Assembly (NCBI RefSeq): GCF_900590885.1
Contig: NZ_UUON01000001.1
Coordinates: 1 to 64,000 of the forward strand
Reading direction: 5' to 3'
DNA: 64,000 bases
Origin: Pseudomonas viridiflava
GTDB lineage: Bacteria; Pseudomonadota; Gammaproteobacteria; Pseudomonadales; Pseudomonadaceae
Below are positions 1 through 9,115 of the stretch, one piece after another. The first letter of the stretch is position 1. Each line of letters opens with the position of its first letter. Under the pieces are notes generated by a model. It had not been told where the DNA came from. It worked only from the letters and a program-made list of their open reading frames with translations, and did no database searches. A program made the translations under genes and the position numbers.

Positions 1-1
1 G

Positions 2-1075
2 AGCGACCGCCACTACGACTACGACGCCTACGGCAACCTCATCCGCGAACACCGCGGCCGCGGCCACGCGCTGGTCACCGAATACCGCTACGACAGCCAA
101 CACCGCCTCATCAGCCTCACCCAACCCAACGGCCAAACCGCCCGCTACCGCTACGACCCGTTTGGTCGACGCATCAGCAAAAGCGTCGACGGCATCCCCA
201 CCGAGTTTTTCTGGCAAGGCGACAAGCTGATTGCCGAACACCACGCCGATCGCCACCGCAGCTATCTCTACGAACCCGACAGCTTCCGCCCACTGGCCCT
301 ACTCGAAGGCTACGGCCCAAAGGAAACCAAACCCTACCACTACCAACTCGACCACCTCGGCACGCCCCAGGAACTCACCAACCCCGACGGCGAAATCGTC
401 TGGTCCGCCCACTACCGCGCCTACGGCGAAATAGCCCGCCTAGACGTAGGCAAAATCGACAACCCACTGCGTTTCCAGGGCCAGTACTTCGACCCGGAAA
501 GCGGGCTGCACTACAACCGCCATCGCTACTACAATCCAGATATTGGTCGTTACCTGACGCCAGACCCGGTGAAGCTGGCGGGTGGGATTAACGCGTACCA
601 GTACGTGCCCAATCCTACGGGATGGGTTGATCCGCTGGGGTTAAGTTGCAAGGTTGGAAACTGTCCTAATTCGACGGGCAATCCAAAAAACAAATCCCCT
701 GCCGTTGTATTAACTTCGCATGAGAAGGCAGGAGGGCATTTAATTAGAAAGCACGTTGGCAGAACAGACGATCAGTTGGCGGAAAGATTTAAGTCAGAAC
801 CAAATATTCCCGCTTCATCTACGTTTAAAACGCTGGAGGAGGCAGAAGCTATAGTTTCTAAAAGTTTGGCAGATCACCAGCAGGAAATAATTAAATTCAC
901 AAGTGGTATCAAGGACAAGATGGTAATTAAAGACAGATCAAGCCACCCGGTGGGGGTAACTGTCTTAAAGGGAACTCAAAGCTCTATACCCGTTTATAAG
1001 TTTGTATTGGTTTTAAAGCGCGCCCCGAAAATGCCAGATGGCTACTTATTGCTGACCGGATATCCAGAGAAATGA
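2..1075 (+). CDS. RHS-repeat polymorphic toxin, 3' end, with RNase A-like C-terminal toxin domain (partial)
   Basis: The gene enters from the left edge already in frame (357 residues visible). The first 200 or so residues are YD-repeat RHS shell sequence (YRYDSQHRL, RYRYDPFGRR, YDPESGLHYNRHRYYNPDIGRY), ending at the usual cleavage/variable boundary DPLGLS near base 646. The remaining 140 residues are the variable toxin tip. It reads HEKAGGHLIRKHVG near its start and LLTGYP at its extreme end, the pattern of the bacterial CdiA-CT RNase A-like family, in which a His, an Arg/Lys and a C-terminal Thr/Tyr pair form the active site. The predicted role is an RNase delivered to competitors, probably by T6SS or another RHS route. 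The tip is visibly more AT-rich than the RHS body, a usual sign of toxin swapping. The family call is from motif memory. Confidence 0.8.
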   Translation, partial: SDRHYDYDAYGNLIREHRGRGHALVTEYRYDSQHRLISLTQPNGQTARYRYDPFGRRISKSVDGIPTEFFWQGDKLIAEHHADRHRSYLYEPDSFRPLALLEGYGPKETKPYHYQLDHLGTPQELTNPDGEIVWSAHYRAYGEIARLDVGKIDNPLRFQGQYFDPESGLHYNRHRYYNPDIGRYLTPDPVKLAGGINAYQYVPNPTGWVDPLGLSCKVGNCPNSTGNPKNKSPAVVLTSHEKAGGHLIRKHVGRTDDQLAERFKSEPNIPASSTFKTLEEAEAIVSKSLADHQQEIIKFTSGIKDKMVIKDRSSHPVGVTVLKGTQSSIPVYKFVLVLKRAPKMPDGYLLLTGYPEK

Positions 1076-1386
1076 ATGAATTACTTACAGAACTCCAACA
1101 GTTTTTTGGAGCCTATTTCAACCAAGACTGGTCGGAGGATTACTCCTCTGCTGACGAGGTTGTCGACGCTTTTTTACTGGAATCGTCTATAGACGTAATC
1201 ATAACTGTAAGGCAAGAGGTTTTGGATCTAATAAACTCATGTAAGAGTGAGCCGGATCTTCAGGAGAGATTGCTGTATGAATATAGTTGTTATTACTACT
1301 ATCCGAATGAGTGGGCGTCAGGGCTGTTATGGCTAAATCATGTGGCTAAAAAAATTGATGGACATTTATTAGTGGCACTTAAATAG
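1072..1386 (+). CDS. CdiI-type immunity protein for the RHS RNase toxin
   Basis: A 104-residue acidic protein whose ATG overlaps the toxin stop codon (ATGA at 1072-1075), the arrangement expected of a cognate immunity gene. The N-terminus LQQFFGAYFNQDW resembles the CdiI_2-type immunity family (FFxxYFhqDw), which partners RNase-type CdiA tips. No signal peptide or membrane segment is seen, so it should act in the cytoplasm by binding the toxin domain. Its AT-rich codon use matches the toxin tip rather than the RHS body, so the pair probably arrived together. The immunity role is secure from position and likely from sequence; the family name is less certain. Confidence 0.8.
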   Translation: MNELLTELQQFFGAYFNQDWSEDYSSADEVVDAFLLESSIDVIITVRQEVLDLINSCKSEPDLQERLLYEYSCYYYYPNEWASGLLWLNHVAKKIDGHLLVALK

Positions 1387-1419
1387 GATTTTAAGTTGTG
1401 GGGCCGCTCCGCAGCCCAG

Positions 1420-1442
1420 CGCGAGCAAGCTCGCTCGCCACA
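1420..1442. repeat. REP-like palindrome (GCGAGC...GCTCGC type)
   Basis: A short imperfect palindrome (GCGAGCAAGCTCGCTCGCC core) between the immunity gene and phnX. The same GAGC/GCTC sequence type recurs as a perfect palindrome at 19805-19830. Confidence 0.6.
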
Positions 1443-1475
1443 AAAAGCGTGCTCACCCACAGCGAATGGGTGAGC
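1442..1475 (-). terminator. Rho-independent terminator of phnWX
   Basis: On the minus strand, just after the phnX stop, a 9-bp perfect stem (GCTCACCCA / TGGGTGAGC, 1451-1459 with 1467-1475, 7-nt loop) is followed by ACGCTTTTTG. Confidence 0.7.
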
Positions 1476-1495
1476 AGCCGGGCAAACCACCGAAT

Positions 1496-2323
1496 TTAGT
1501 AAGCCTGCGGCATTTCCCCACGCGCCAGCCGCGCATTGATATCCGCGATCACCCCCGGCAGCTCATTAATGGTGTCGATCAAGTAGTGCGGGCGTGAGCC
1601 TTTGAAAAGGGCTTCTATGCGTTTGCGTTCGCTGGTCAAAGTGGCCGCATCCAAGGCGCGAAACTGTTCGTACGTCAGCCCCAGCGCATTACCGGAGCAG
1701 GTCAGCGCCACAGTCCACATGCCGGCGCGGCGGCCTTCGAGGATGCCGGGTACGGTGTCGTCAACCTTGACGCACGCTGCCACATCGTCGATGCCCAGCG
1801 CGATCACGTTGGCCAGGGCCTGGGCCGGCCAGGGGCGGCCGTTGGGGACTTCGTCGGTGGCGACCACGTGGTCGGCGATGTAGCCGTTGGTGGCGGCCAG
1901 GGCGACGACCTTGTCCATGACTTGCTTGGGGTAGCCGGAGCACGAGCCGATCTTGATACCTTGCACGCGCAGGCGCGCAATGGTGTCGAGCGCGCCGGGG
2001 ATCAGCGCCGAGTGCTCGGCGATCTTTTCGATCTGCAAGGGCATGAAGCGTTGGTAGATGGCAGTCACGTCATCGTCGGTGGGCGTGCGGCCGAATGCCT
2101 TGCGATAGCGTTCGGCGACCTGCGGCTGGTCGCAGAGGGTGCGGATGTGGTCCCACTTGCCCATGCCCATCGGGCCACGGGCTTCTTCGATGGAGACTTG
2201 TACATCGAACTCGGCGAAGGCCTCGACAAAAATCTGCGTGGGGGCGAACGAGCCGAAGTCGACCACGGTGCCGGCCCAATCGAGGATGACGGCCTGGAGG
2301 GTGTTGGGGTTTTGATAGTTCAT
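1496..2323 (-). CDS. phnX: Phosphonoacetaldehyde hydrolase (phosphonatase)
   Basis: A HAD-superfamily enzyme of 275 residues that splits the C-P bond of phosphonoacetaldehyde to acetaldehyde and phosphate, the second step of 2-aminoethylphosphonate (2-AEP) use. The HAD nucleophile motif is [12 protein letters not shown] with Asp15. MGMGKWDH carries Lys56, matching the cap-domain lysine that forms the Schiff base in the family. The length is normal. It lies 28 bp downstream of phnW on the same strand and is followed by a terminator, so phnWX is a two-gene operon. Confidence 0.93.
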   Translation of the reverse strand: MNYQNPNTLQAVILDWAGTVVDFGSFAPTQIFVEAFAEFDVQVSIEEARGPMGMGKWDHIRTLCDQPQVAERYRKAFGRTPTDDDVTAIYQRFMPLQIEKIAEHSALIPGALDTIARLRVQGIKIGSCSGYPKQVMDKVVALAATNGYIADHVVATDEVPNGRPWPAQALANVIALGIDDVAACVKVDDTVPGILEGRRAGMWTVALTCSGNALGLTYEQFRALDAATLTSERKRIEALFKGSRPHYLIDTINELPGVIADINARLARGEMPQAY

Positions 2324-2351
2324 GTTCAGATCCTGTGGGTAATGGGGGGAA

Positions 2352-3461
2352 TCAGATGTCCAACACTTCCATTTCTTGCAGCACCTCGGCGATGGCCTTG
2401 ACCGCCGCTTGCATGCCCGTCGGGTCGACGTGGCCGATGCAGCCCACGCGGAAGGTTTCCACTTGGGTCAATTTGCCCGGGTACAGAATGAAACCCTTGG
2501 CCTTGACCCGTTCGTAGAAGTCCTTGAACTGGTAGCGCGGATCCTGCGGGGCGTGGAAGGTGACGATGATGGGGGCCTGGATCGCCGCTGGCAGGAAGCT
2601 GCGCAGGCCCAGTGCGGCCATGCCGTCGAGTAAAGCCTGGCAGTTGTCGGCGTAACGCTGATGGCGGGCGGGCAGGCCGCCTTCTTCGTTGTATTGCAGC
2701 AGCGCTTCGTGCAGGGCGGCGACCACGTGGGTTGGCGGGGTGAAGCGCCATTGACCGGTCTTGGCCATGTAGCTGTGCTGGTCGAACAGGTCCATCGCCA
2801 GGGAGTGGCAGTTACCCTGGGCGGTGGCCAGTGCTTGTTTGTCGGCGAAGACAAAACCCATGCCCGGCACACCTTCCAGGCACTTGCCCGAGGCAGCAAC
2901 CAGGGCGTCGAACGGTATTTCGCGGGCATCGATGGCCAACGCACCGAAGGAACTCATGGCGTCGATGATCAAGCGCTTGCCGTGGTTTTTAATGACCAGG
3001 GCGATCTCTGGCAGTGGATTGAGAATGCCGGTGCTGGTTTCGCAGTGGATCAACGCCACATGGGTGATGGCTGTGTCGGCGTGCAGCAGGCGGTCGACGT
3101 CGGCGGCGGTGGTGGGTTCGTCCTCGGCGGTTTCAAAGGTACTGAAATCGCGGCCAAGCACTTCACAGATTTTCGCCAGGCGCTTGCCGTAGGCGCCGTT
3201 GATCAGCACCAGCACCTTGCCGTTGCGTGGCACCAGGGTGCCAATGGCCGCTTCGACGGCGAAGGTGCCGCTGCCTTGCAGGGGCACGCAGTGGTGGCTG
3301 TCAGCGGCGTTGAGGATGGCCAGCAATTGTGTGCAGACGCTGGCGGTGAGGGTGTTGAAGCGGTCATCCCATGAACCCCAATCCACCATCATTGCCTGAC
3401 GTGTGCGGGCAGAGGTAGTCAGGGGGCCAGGGGTCAGCAGGATCGGCGCGGCAGTGCTCAT
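2352..3461 (-). CDS. phnW: 2-aminoethylphosphonate:pyruvate transaminase
   Basis: A 369-residue class V PLP aminotransferase converting 2-AEP plus pyruvate to phosphonoacetaldehyde plus alanine. Visible marks are the N-terminal [11 protein letters not shown], the cofactor region [10 protein letters not shown] and the probable PLP lysine in [13 protein letters not shown] (Lys193). The frame is open upstream to 3599, but the start at 3461 is preferred: it has GAGGA just upstream and gives the conserved [14 protein letters not shown]-terminus. Transcribed with phnX; divergent from a LysR gene 113 bp away. Confidence 0.93.
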   Translation of the reverse strand: MSTAAPILLTPGPLTTSARTRQAMMVDWGSWDDRFNTLTASVCTQLLAILNAADSHHCVPLQGSGTFAVEAAIGTLVPRNGKVLVLINGAYGKRLAKICEVLGRDFSTFETAEDEPTTAADVDRLLHADTAITHVALIHCETSTGILNPLPEIALVIKNHGKRLIIDAMSSFGALAIDAREIPFDALVAASGKCLEGVPGMGFVFADKQALATAQGNCHSLAMDLFDQHSYMAKTGQWRFTPPTHVVAALHEALLQYNEEGGLPARHQRYADNCQALLDGMAALGLRSFLPAAIQAPIIVTFHAPQDPRYQFKDFYERVKAKGFILYPGKLTQVETFRVGCIGHVDPTGMQAAVKAIAEVLQEMEVLDI

Positions 3462-3574
3462 CTCAAGTCCTCGCAAGATATCGGGGGTTGAAGCTACGGC
3501 GCCTAAATTGCAGTTTGGCTTGTTATCAATCAAATTGTTTGTTGTTATGCGAGCTATCAGTGAGGCCGATAGCC

Positions 3575-4429
3575 ATGAACTTGTTTCAATTGCGTGCATT
3601 CGATGCCGTAGCCCGCGAGGGCAGCTTTACCCGTGCTGCCGCGCGGTTATTCATCAGCCAGCCGGCGGTGACCGGGCATATCAAGGCGCTGGAAGAGCAT
3701 TACCAGATCCCCTTGCTGCGCCGTACCGCGCGACGGGTGGAGTTGACCGAGGAGGGCGCGCGCCTGGCAGCGATTACCCGCGCGATCTTCGGCCTGGTGG
3801 ACGAGGCGCAGACCATGCTGGAGGCCAACCGCCAACTGCTGACCGGGCGCCTGGAGGTCGCGGCAGACGGCCCGCACCTGGTGATGCCGATGATCGCCAG
3901 CCTGCGTCAGCGCTATCCCGGGATTACGGTAAACCTGCGTTTGGGCAATGCCCAGGAAACCCTGGCCGCGCTGCTGTCCGAGCATGCGGATGTGGCGGTG
4001 CTCACCGAAGTCGAGCCACGCAACGGTCTGCACCTGCAGCCTCTGGGCGAGTCGCGCATCTGCGCGCTGGTGCCGGCCGCCCATGCGTGGGCGACGCTGC
4101 CCAGCGGCATTCAACTCAAGCAGTTGAACGACGTAATCATGGTGTTGCGCGAGCCCAGCTCCATCACCCGGCGCACCTTTGATGCCGCCTGCCAGGCGGC
4201 CAACGTGCAGCCCAAGGTGCTGCTGGAACTGGACAGCCGCGAAGCGGTGGCCGAAGCCGTGGCTGCGCAATTGGGGGTAGGGGTGGTGTCGTCGATGGAG
4301 GTCAGCCCTGACCCGCGCGTGCACGCCGTGCCGATCCAGGGCGATGGCCTGCTGAACCGGCATATGCTCGGCTGCATGGAGCGGCGCCGCTCGTTGCGCC
4401 TGATTCAGGCGTTCTTCGAGCTGGCGTGA
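3575..4429 (+). CDS. LysR-type regulator, likely activator of phnWX
   Basis: A 284-residue LTTR with N-terminal winged HTH ([38 protein letters not shown]) followed by a substrate-binding domain. The frame is open further upstream, but the start at 3575 gives the usual N-terminus [10 protein letters not shown]. It is divergent from phnW across 113 bp, the classical layout for an LTTR controlling its neighbour, so regulation by 2-AEP or a derivative is likely but inferred. Its 3' end overlaps the opposing LysR gene by 25 bp. Confidence 0.85.
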   Translation: MNLFQLRAFDAVAREGSFTRAAARLFISQPAVTGHIKALEEHYQIPLLRRTARRVELTEEGARLAAITRAIFGLVDEAQTMLEANRQLLTGRLEVAADGPHLVMPMIASLRQRYPGITVNLRLGNAQETLAALLSEHADVAVLTEVEPRNGLHLQPLGESRICALVPAAHAWATLPSGIQLKQLNDVIMVLREPSSITRRTFDAACQAANVQPKVLLELDSREAVAEAVAAQLGVGVVSSMEVSPDPRVHAVPIQGDGLLNRHMLGCMERRRSLRLIQAFFELA

Positions 4430-5295
4430 AGGCTGTCGCGCATGATCTGCAGAAACGTCGCCACCACCCGGCGCGAGCTCTGTTCCTTGAGGCACACCAG
4501 GGTTTCCTTCATGCGCTGGGTGCAATCGCGGATCGGCATCGCGTACACCCGTGAATCGGCGCCGAATTCCGCCGCCGACACCACGCCCACACCAATCCCC
4601 ACCACCACCGCTTCACGGGCGGCTTCGCGGCCTTCGACCTGGATCGCCGGGCGAATGCGCAGCCCGGCCTGGCTCATTTCCTGCTCCAGGGTCTGACGTG
4701 TGACCGAGCCGATTTCCCGCAACACCAGCGGCGTGTTGTCCAGGTCGGCGAGGCAGATGGAGTCGCGCCCGGCCCAGGGGTGGTTGCACGCCACAAACGC
4801 CAGCAATTGGCCGTCGGGTAGCGGCAGCGACAGCAGGCGATCGTCGTCGACGTCACGCCCCAGCAGGGCCAGATCGGCCTGGTAGTTGTACAGGCGAAAC
4901 AGCGATTCGTCGGTGTTGCCGGTTTCGATCTTCACGCTGATGCCGGGGTATTGCTGGCAGAACCGCGCGATCTGCGGCAACAGGTGCACGGGCGCGTCCA
5001 CCGCCAGGGTCAGCGTGCCGGTTTGCAGGGCCCGGGAATCCTGCAGCAATTCTTCGGCTTCGGCCTCGATCACAAACAGGCGCTGGGTGATTGCCAGCAG
5101 GCGCTCGCCCAGGTCGGTGAGGCGCACCGCGCGTTTGTTGCGGTGAAACAACAACACGCCGAAGCGTTCTTCGAGTTTGCGCACCTGGTCGGAAATCGCC
5201 GGCTGCGTGAGGAACAGGCGCTCGGCGGCCTGGGTGAAACTGCCATGGACGGCCACGGCGTGGAAGGCTTTGAGCTGGGCGTGGGACACCGACAT
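4405..5295 (-). CDS. LysR-type regulator (second of the 2-AEP locus)
   Basis: A 296-residue LTTR with N-terminal HTH (LKAFHAVAVHGSFTQAAERLFLTQPAISDQVRKLEERFG) and effector domain. It shares its length class and general motif pattern with the LTTR at 3575-4429 (both end their effector domain with GVGVVS plus RVxAxPI), suggesting paralogues that sense related ligands. It is convergent with that gene (25-bp overlap of coding ends) and divergent from the MFS transporter gene at 5553, which is its probable target. Ligand unknown. Confidence 0.82.
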   Translation of the reverse strand: MSVSHAQLKAFHAVAVHGSFTQAAERLFLTQPAISDQVRKLEERFGVLLFHRNKRAVRLTDLGERLLAITQRLFVIEAEAEELLQDSRALQTGTLTLAVDAPVHLLPQIARFCQQYPGISVKIETGNTDESLFRLYNYQADLALLGRDVDDDRLLSLPLPDGQLLAFVACNHPWAGRDSICLADLDNTPLVLREIGSVTRQTLEQEMSQAGLRIRPAIQVEGREAAREAVVVGIGVGVVSAAEFGADSRVYAMPIRDCTQRMKETLVCLKEQSSRRVVATFLQIMRDSLHASSKNA

Positions 5296-5552
5296 CGCGA
5301 ATCCTCTTACAAGCTGAGCTTATAGGTGAAATACGATAAATCGATTTTACCTATTAGTCAGCCATTGCTTTGATAGCGCTCAACCGCCGAAGGTTGAGTC
5401 CTACAACCTCGGTGGCCATGGGTTGGGGAAAACCTGACTCATCTGACCAATGCCGCGCGCACCACGGCTCGGCATTGCAGTGCTCAACCATAAAAAAAAC
5501 AGGCATTTGCTTCTCGATTCTGCCGGCACACTCACCTGAGGTCAGAACCACC

Positions 5553-6878
5553 ATGAATATCCCTATGGGTAGCATCAAGCGTTGGCGCGTGCAGATTTTC
5601 GCCATCACCTGGCTGGCGTACGCCGCGTTCTATTTCACCCGCAAAGCGTTTTCGGTGGCCAAGCTGGGGATCGTCGATGACCCGAGTTTCCCCCTCGACA
5701 AAATGATGATGGCCAACCTGGATGGCATTTACCTGGCGGCCTATGCGGTGGGGCAGTTCACTTGGGGCATGCTGGCCGACCGCTTCGGGCCACGGGTGGT
5801 GGTGTTGGGCGGCTTGTTGATTTCCGCCGCTGCCGCCCTGGTGATGGGCACCTTTGCCACCTTGCCAATCTTTATCAGTTGCATGTTGATCCAGGGGCTG
5901 GCGCAGTCCACCGGCTGGTCGGGGCTGTGCAAGAACCTCGGCAGTTTCTTCCCGGCGCAGCAGCGCGGGCGGGTGCTGGGGTTGTGGAGTTCGTGCTACG
6001 CGTTTGGTGGCCTGGTTGCTTCGCCGTTTGCCGGGTGGTGGGCGTACACGTTGATCGGCAGTTGGCACGCGGCGTTTATCTCCAGCGCGGCGGTGGTTGC
6101 CGTGGTGGCGCTGCTGTTCTTTATCTTCCAGCGCAACACCCCGCAGGATGTGGGCTTGCCGGCGGTGGAGCCGGAGCCGGTATTGACTGCGGAGGAGGCG
6201 GCCGCTGAAAAACGTATCAGCGTGCTCGAACCGCTGCGCGCGATATTGCGCAATCGCACGGTGCTGACCCTGGGGCTGGCGTACTTTCTGCTGAAACCGG
6301 CGCGTTACGCGATCCTGTTGTGGGGCCCGGTGATCGTGTATGAGCAGATGCCGTCGGTGGGCAAGGTCGGCGCGGCCATCGTGCCCACCGCGTTTGAGTT
6401 GGCCGGGTTGCTGGGGCCGGTGCTGATCGGCCTCGCATCGGACAAGCTCTTTGGCGCCCGGCGCATGCCGGCCTGTGTGCTCAGTCTGTTGGCGCTGACG
6501 ATTTCCCTGGCGTTTTTCATGGGTGCATTGCACACCGGCAGCGTGGTGCTGGTGATGGCTTTACTATTTGTGATGGGCCTGACGCTGTACGGGCCGGACT
6601 CGATGATCAGCAGCACCGCCGCCATCGACTTCGGCACCGCCAAGGCCGGTGCCACGGCGGCAGGCTTTGTGAACGGCTGCGGTTCGGTGGGCGCGATCCT
6701 CGGCGGGTTGCTGCCGGGGTACTTCGATACGGTCACGGTGTTTGTGGTGTTTGCTGGCGCTGCGCTGTTTTCCTCGCTGGTGCTGATGCCCTACTGGAAC
6801 GCCAGGCCCGCCGTGCTGGCCCAGGTCGGCGACTTTGTGCCGGACCGTGCTGTGGCTATCAAACCCTTGCGGACCTGA
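5553..6878 (+). CDS. MFS transporter, organophosphate:phosphate antiporter (GlpT/PgtP-like) type, probable 2-AEP or phosphonate importer
   Basis: A 441-residue 12-TM major facilitator. The N-terminus WLAYAAFYFTRKAFSVAK and the loop LADRFGPR resemble the OPA family (GlpT, UhpT, PgtP), whose substrates carry phosphate groups; in this context a phosphonate is the sensible substrate. The start at 5553 is chosen because GAGGTC lies upstream and the longer frame to 5370 has no transporter-like sequence. It lies divergent from the second LysR gene across 257 bp that hold no other gene. Substrate is inference from neighbours. Confidence 0.8.
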   Translation: MNIPMGSIKRWRVQIFAITWLAYAAFYFTRKAFSVAKLGIVDDPSFPLDKMMMANLDGIYLAAYAVGQFTWGMLADRFGPRVVVLGGLLISAAAALVMGTFATLPIFISCMLIQGLAQSTGWSGLCKNLGSFFPAQQRGRVLGLWSSCYAFGGLVASPFAGWWAYTLIGSWHAAFISSAAVVAVVALLFFIFQRNTPQDVGLPAVEPEPVLTAEEAAAEKRISVLEPLRAILRNRTVLTLGLAYFLLKPARYAILLWGPVIVYEQMPSVGKVGAAIVPTAFELAGLLGPVLIGLASDKLFGARRMPACVLSLLALTISLAFFMGALHTGSVVLVMALLFVMGLTLYGPDSMISSTAAIDFGTAKAGATAAGFVNGCGSVGAILGGLLPGYFDTVTVFVVFAGAALFSSLVLMPYWNARPAVLAQVGDFVPDRAVAIKPLRT

Positions 6879-6987
6879 GGCGCCTGGCCGGTTTTTTGGT
6901 GGATTAGAGTGTTTTTGCGCTATAAACTCTGCCCCCAAAGCGCCGGCCAGTAGACGTTTGGGCGCGATGGACAAAAGAGAGTGAGTC

Positions 6988-7695
6988 ATGGGCGCACAGT
7001 GGAAAGTCAAACATAAAGAAGCGGCATCCAATGCCAAGGGCAAAATTTTCGGCAAGCTGGTGAAAGAAATCACCATCGCCGCGCGCAACGGCGCCGACAC
7101 GGCCACCAACGCCCACCTGCGTCTGGTGGTGGAGCAGGCCAAAAAGGCCTCGATGCCCAAGGAAACCCTGGAACGTGCGATCAAGAAGGGCGCCGGTCTG
7201 CTCGGCGAAACCGTGCAATACCACCGCGTGACCTACGAAGGCTTCGCCCCGCACCAGGTACCGCTGATCGTCGAGTGCGTGACCGACAACATCAACCGTA
7301 CCGTGGCGGAAATCCGCGTGGCGTTCCGCAAGGGCCAGTTGGGTGCTTCCGGCTCCGTGGCCTGGGACTTCAACCATGTAGGCCTGATCGAGGCGTCGCC
7401 GGACACCCCGGACGCCGACCCGGAAATGGCCGCCATTGAAGCCGGCGCGCAGGATTTCGAAGACGGCGAAGAAGAAGGCACCAGCCTGTTCATCACCGAA
7501 ACCACCGACCTCGACGCCGTGCAGAAAGCACTACCGGAGCAGGGCTTTACCGTGTTGTCGGCGAAGCTGGGTTACATCTCGAAGAACCCGGTGAGTGGTT
7601 TGACCGACGAGCAGATGGCTGAGGTTGAAGCCTTCCTTGAAGGCCTGGACAACCATGATGACGTGCAGGATATGTTTGTCGGCCTGGCGGGCTGA
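6988..7695 (+). CDS. YebC/PmpR-family protein (YeeN-like)
   Basis: A 235-residue member of the YebC family (DUF28): N-terminal basic three-helix region ([28 protein letters not shown]), then the conserved [28 protein letters not shown] and [13 protein letters not shown] blocks. Family members are transcriptional regulators and/or help ribosomes at difficult sequences such as proline stretches. The altered N-terminus ([11 protein letters not shown] rather than MAGHSKWANIKHRK) points to the YeeN-like branch rather than the YebC orthologue next to ruvC. Acidic insert ED(G)EEEG near residue 160. Monocistronic, closed by a REP element. Confidence 0.85.
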   Translation: MGAQWKVKHKEAASNAKGKIFGKLVKEITIAARNGADTATNAHLRLVVEQAKKASMPKETLERAIKKGAGLLGETVQYHRVTYEGFAPHQVPLIVECVTDNINRTVAEIRVAFRKGQLGASGSVAWDFNHVGLIEASPDTPDADPEMAAIEAGAQDFEDGEEEGTSLFITETTDLDAVQKALPEQGFTVLSAKLGYISKNPVSGLTDEQMAEVEAFLEGLDNHDDVQDMFVGLAG

Positions 7696-7720
7696 TCTCT
7701 AACTGAAGAAATGCAGTTAA

Positions 7721-7765
7721 AAATGTGGGAGGGGCGGTGCGACGATTTGACTTGCCCCCCCCACT
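7721..7765. repeat. REP element (GTGGGAGGGG type)
   Basis: AATGTGGGAGGGGC arm followed after about 15 nt by GCCCCCCCCACTTTG; lies between the convergent YebC-family gene and the LRR-kinase gene and may terminate both. Confidence 0.6.
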
Positions 7766-7769
7766 TTGT

Positions 7770-9074
7770 TTAGTGGTGTGGCAGAGACTGCAGCAATGTT
7801 TCAATCTCGTCGAAGCCCGGTCGCGCCAACACATCCGGCTGACAGCATTGTTGTTGCAGTGCCAGCAAGGTTTCGTCGGCCCCATCAACCCGCTCCAGCA
7901 ACTCCCCCAACAACACCCCGAACGCCCGCACTTCAATGCGCTGCAACGCCCTGGTCTCCAGAGTATCCGCCGCGGCATGAAACGACGCCGCGCCAAAGTC
8001 CCCAAGCAAACAATCGCCCGCCGAGTTCCACAGGATATTGTGGCCGTACAGGTCGCCATGGGTGATGCCGTGCCGGTGCAGGTGCGCGGCCACCGAGGCG
8101 ATGCCGCGTGCCATGCGCAGCGCCACAGCGAGGCTGAAACGGGTTCCCGGCGCGTAGATGTCCCGCGTGCAGGACGCCAGGCTCGGCAGGGCGGCGAGGT
8201 TGCGGTAACTCGGGTCGATCAGGTCCATCACCAGCGCGGCTTGGTTTTCAGGATGGCCAACCACGCGGCCTTGCACCTTGATCAGGTTGGGGTGCAGCCC
8301 GGCGGCGATGCAGGCTTGCATTTCGTGCAGTGGTGAACCGTCACTGGTGATGGTGCCTTTGTACAGCTTGACCGCCACCGCCACCGGCAACGCCTGCGGT
8401 TGCCACAGCGCCTTGCGGATAACCCCCGAGGCGCCTTCCCCGAGCACTTCGGCGAGTTCCAGCTCGGCCCAGGGGATATCCGGCGTGGCGTCATCGGCGG
8501 CCAGCTCCACGGCCATTTCCACCGGGTTGCCGGCGTAGGCCAGCCAGGTCAGGCTCGGCAGCGCCAGCAGCCACTCGGGCAGGCGGGTGAAGCGGTTGGA
8601 GGCGATGCGCAGCAGCTCAAGGTTGTGGCAGTTGGCCAGGCTGTGCGGCAGGTCGCTCAATTGGTTGCCGGCCAGCATGAGTTTTTGCAGGAGCGGGCGC
8701 TCGCCCAGTTCGTCGGGCAATTGGCCGATCCGGTTATCGGTGAGGATCAGCCAGCGCAACAGCGGTGGCAGCGCGGCGGCGGGTACGTGGCTGATCTGGT
8801 TGGCCTTGAAGCCGATCATGCTCAGCTTCGCGCACTGGCCCAAACATTCGGGCAGTTCGGTAAAGGCGTTGTCCGAGCAGAACAGCACGCGCAGGTGCGG
8901 CAGGCGGTGCAGGTCGTCGGGCAGGCTGCTCAGGGCGTTGCCGCTGAGGTTGAGGATTTCCAGCGAGTCGGCCAGATCGAAGATTTCCCGGGGGAATTCG
9001 GTCAGCCCGCAGGCCAGGTCCAGGCGCGTGATGCCGGCCAATTGGCCGGCCTTGAGTTGGGCGAGGGTATGCAT
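7770..9074 (-). CDS. Leucine-rich-repeat protein kinase
   Basis: 434 residues. Residues 15-185 hold about seven 23-residue leucine-rich repeats of the bacterial LPxxLxxLxxL..LxLxxNxL type. Residues 205-430 form a Hanks-type kinase: glycine loop LGEGASGV (211-218), ATP lysine Lys236 in VAVKLY, helix-C Glu251, catalytic loop HGDLYGHN (Asp341, Asn346; the HRD arginine is Gly), and DFG at 359-361. No membrane segment or signal peptide is seen, so it is cytoplasmic, unlike PASTA-type receptor kinases. Its catalytic residues look intact apart from the HRD-Arg change, so activity is likely but may not depend on activation-loop phosphorylation. Sits 41 bp downstream of zapE on the same strand. Targets unknown. 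Confidence 0.88.
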   Translation of the reverse strand: MHTLAQLKAGQLAGITRLDLACGLTEFPREIFDLADSLEILNLSGNALSSLPDDLHRLPHLRVLFCSDNAFTELPECLGQCAKLSMIGFKANQISHVPAAALPPLLRWLILTDNRIGQLPDELGERPLLQKLMLAGNQLSDLPHSLANCHNLELLRIASNRFTRLPEWLLALPSLTWLAYAGNPVEMAVELAADDATPDIPWAELELAEVLGEGASGVIRKALWQPQALPVAVAVKLYKGTITSDGSPLHEMQACIAAGLHPNLIKVQGRVVGHPENQAALVMDLIDPSYRNLAALPSLASCTRDIYAPGTRFSLAVALRMARGIASVAAHLHRHGITHGDLYGHNILWNSAGDCLLGDFGAASFHAAADTLETRALQRIEVRAFGVLLGELLERVDGADETLLALQQQCCQPDVLARPGFDEIETLLQSLPHH

Positions 9075-9115
9075 GAAAGGGCGCGATCACTCAATAAAGG
9101 GGGCGTGAATGCCGC

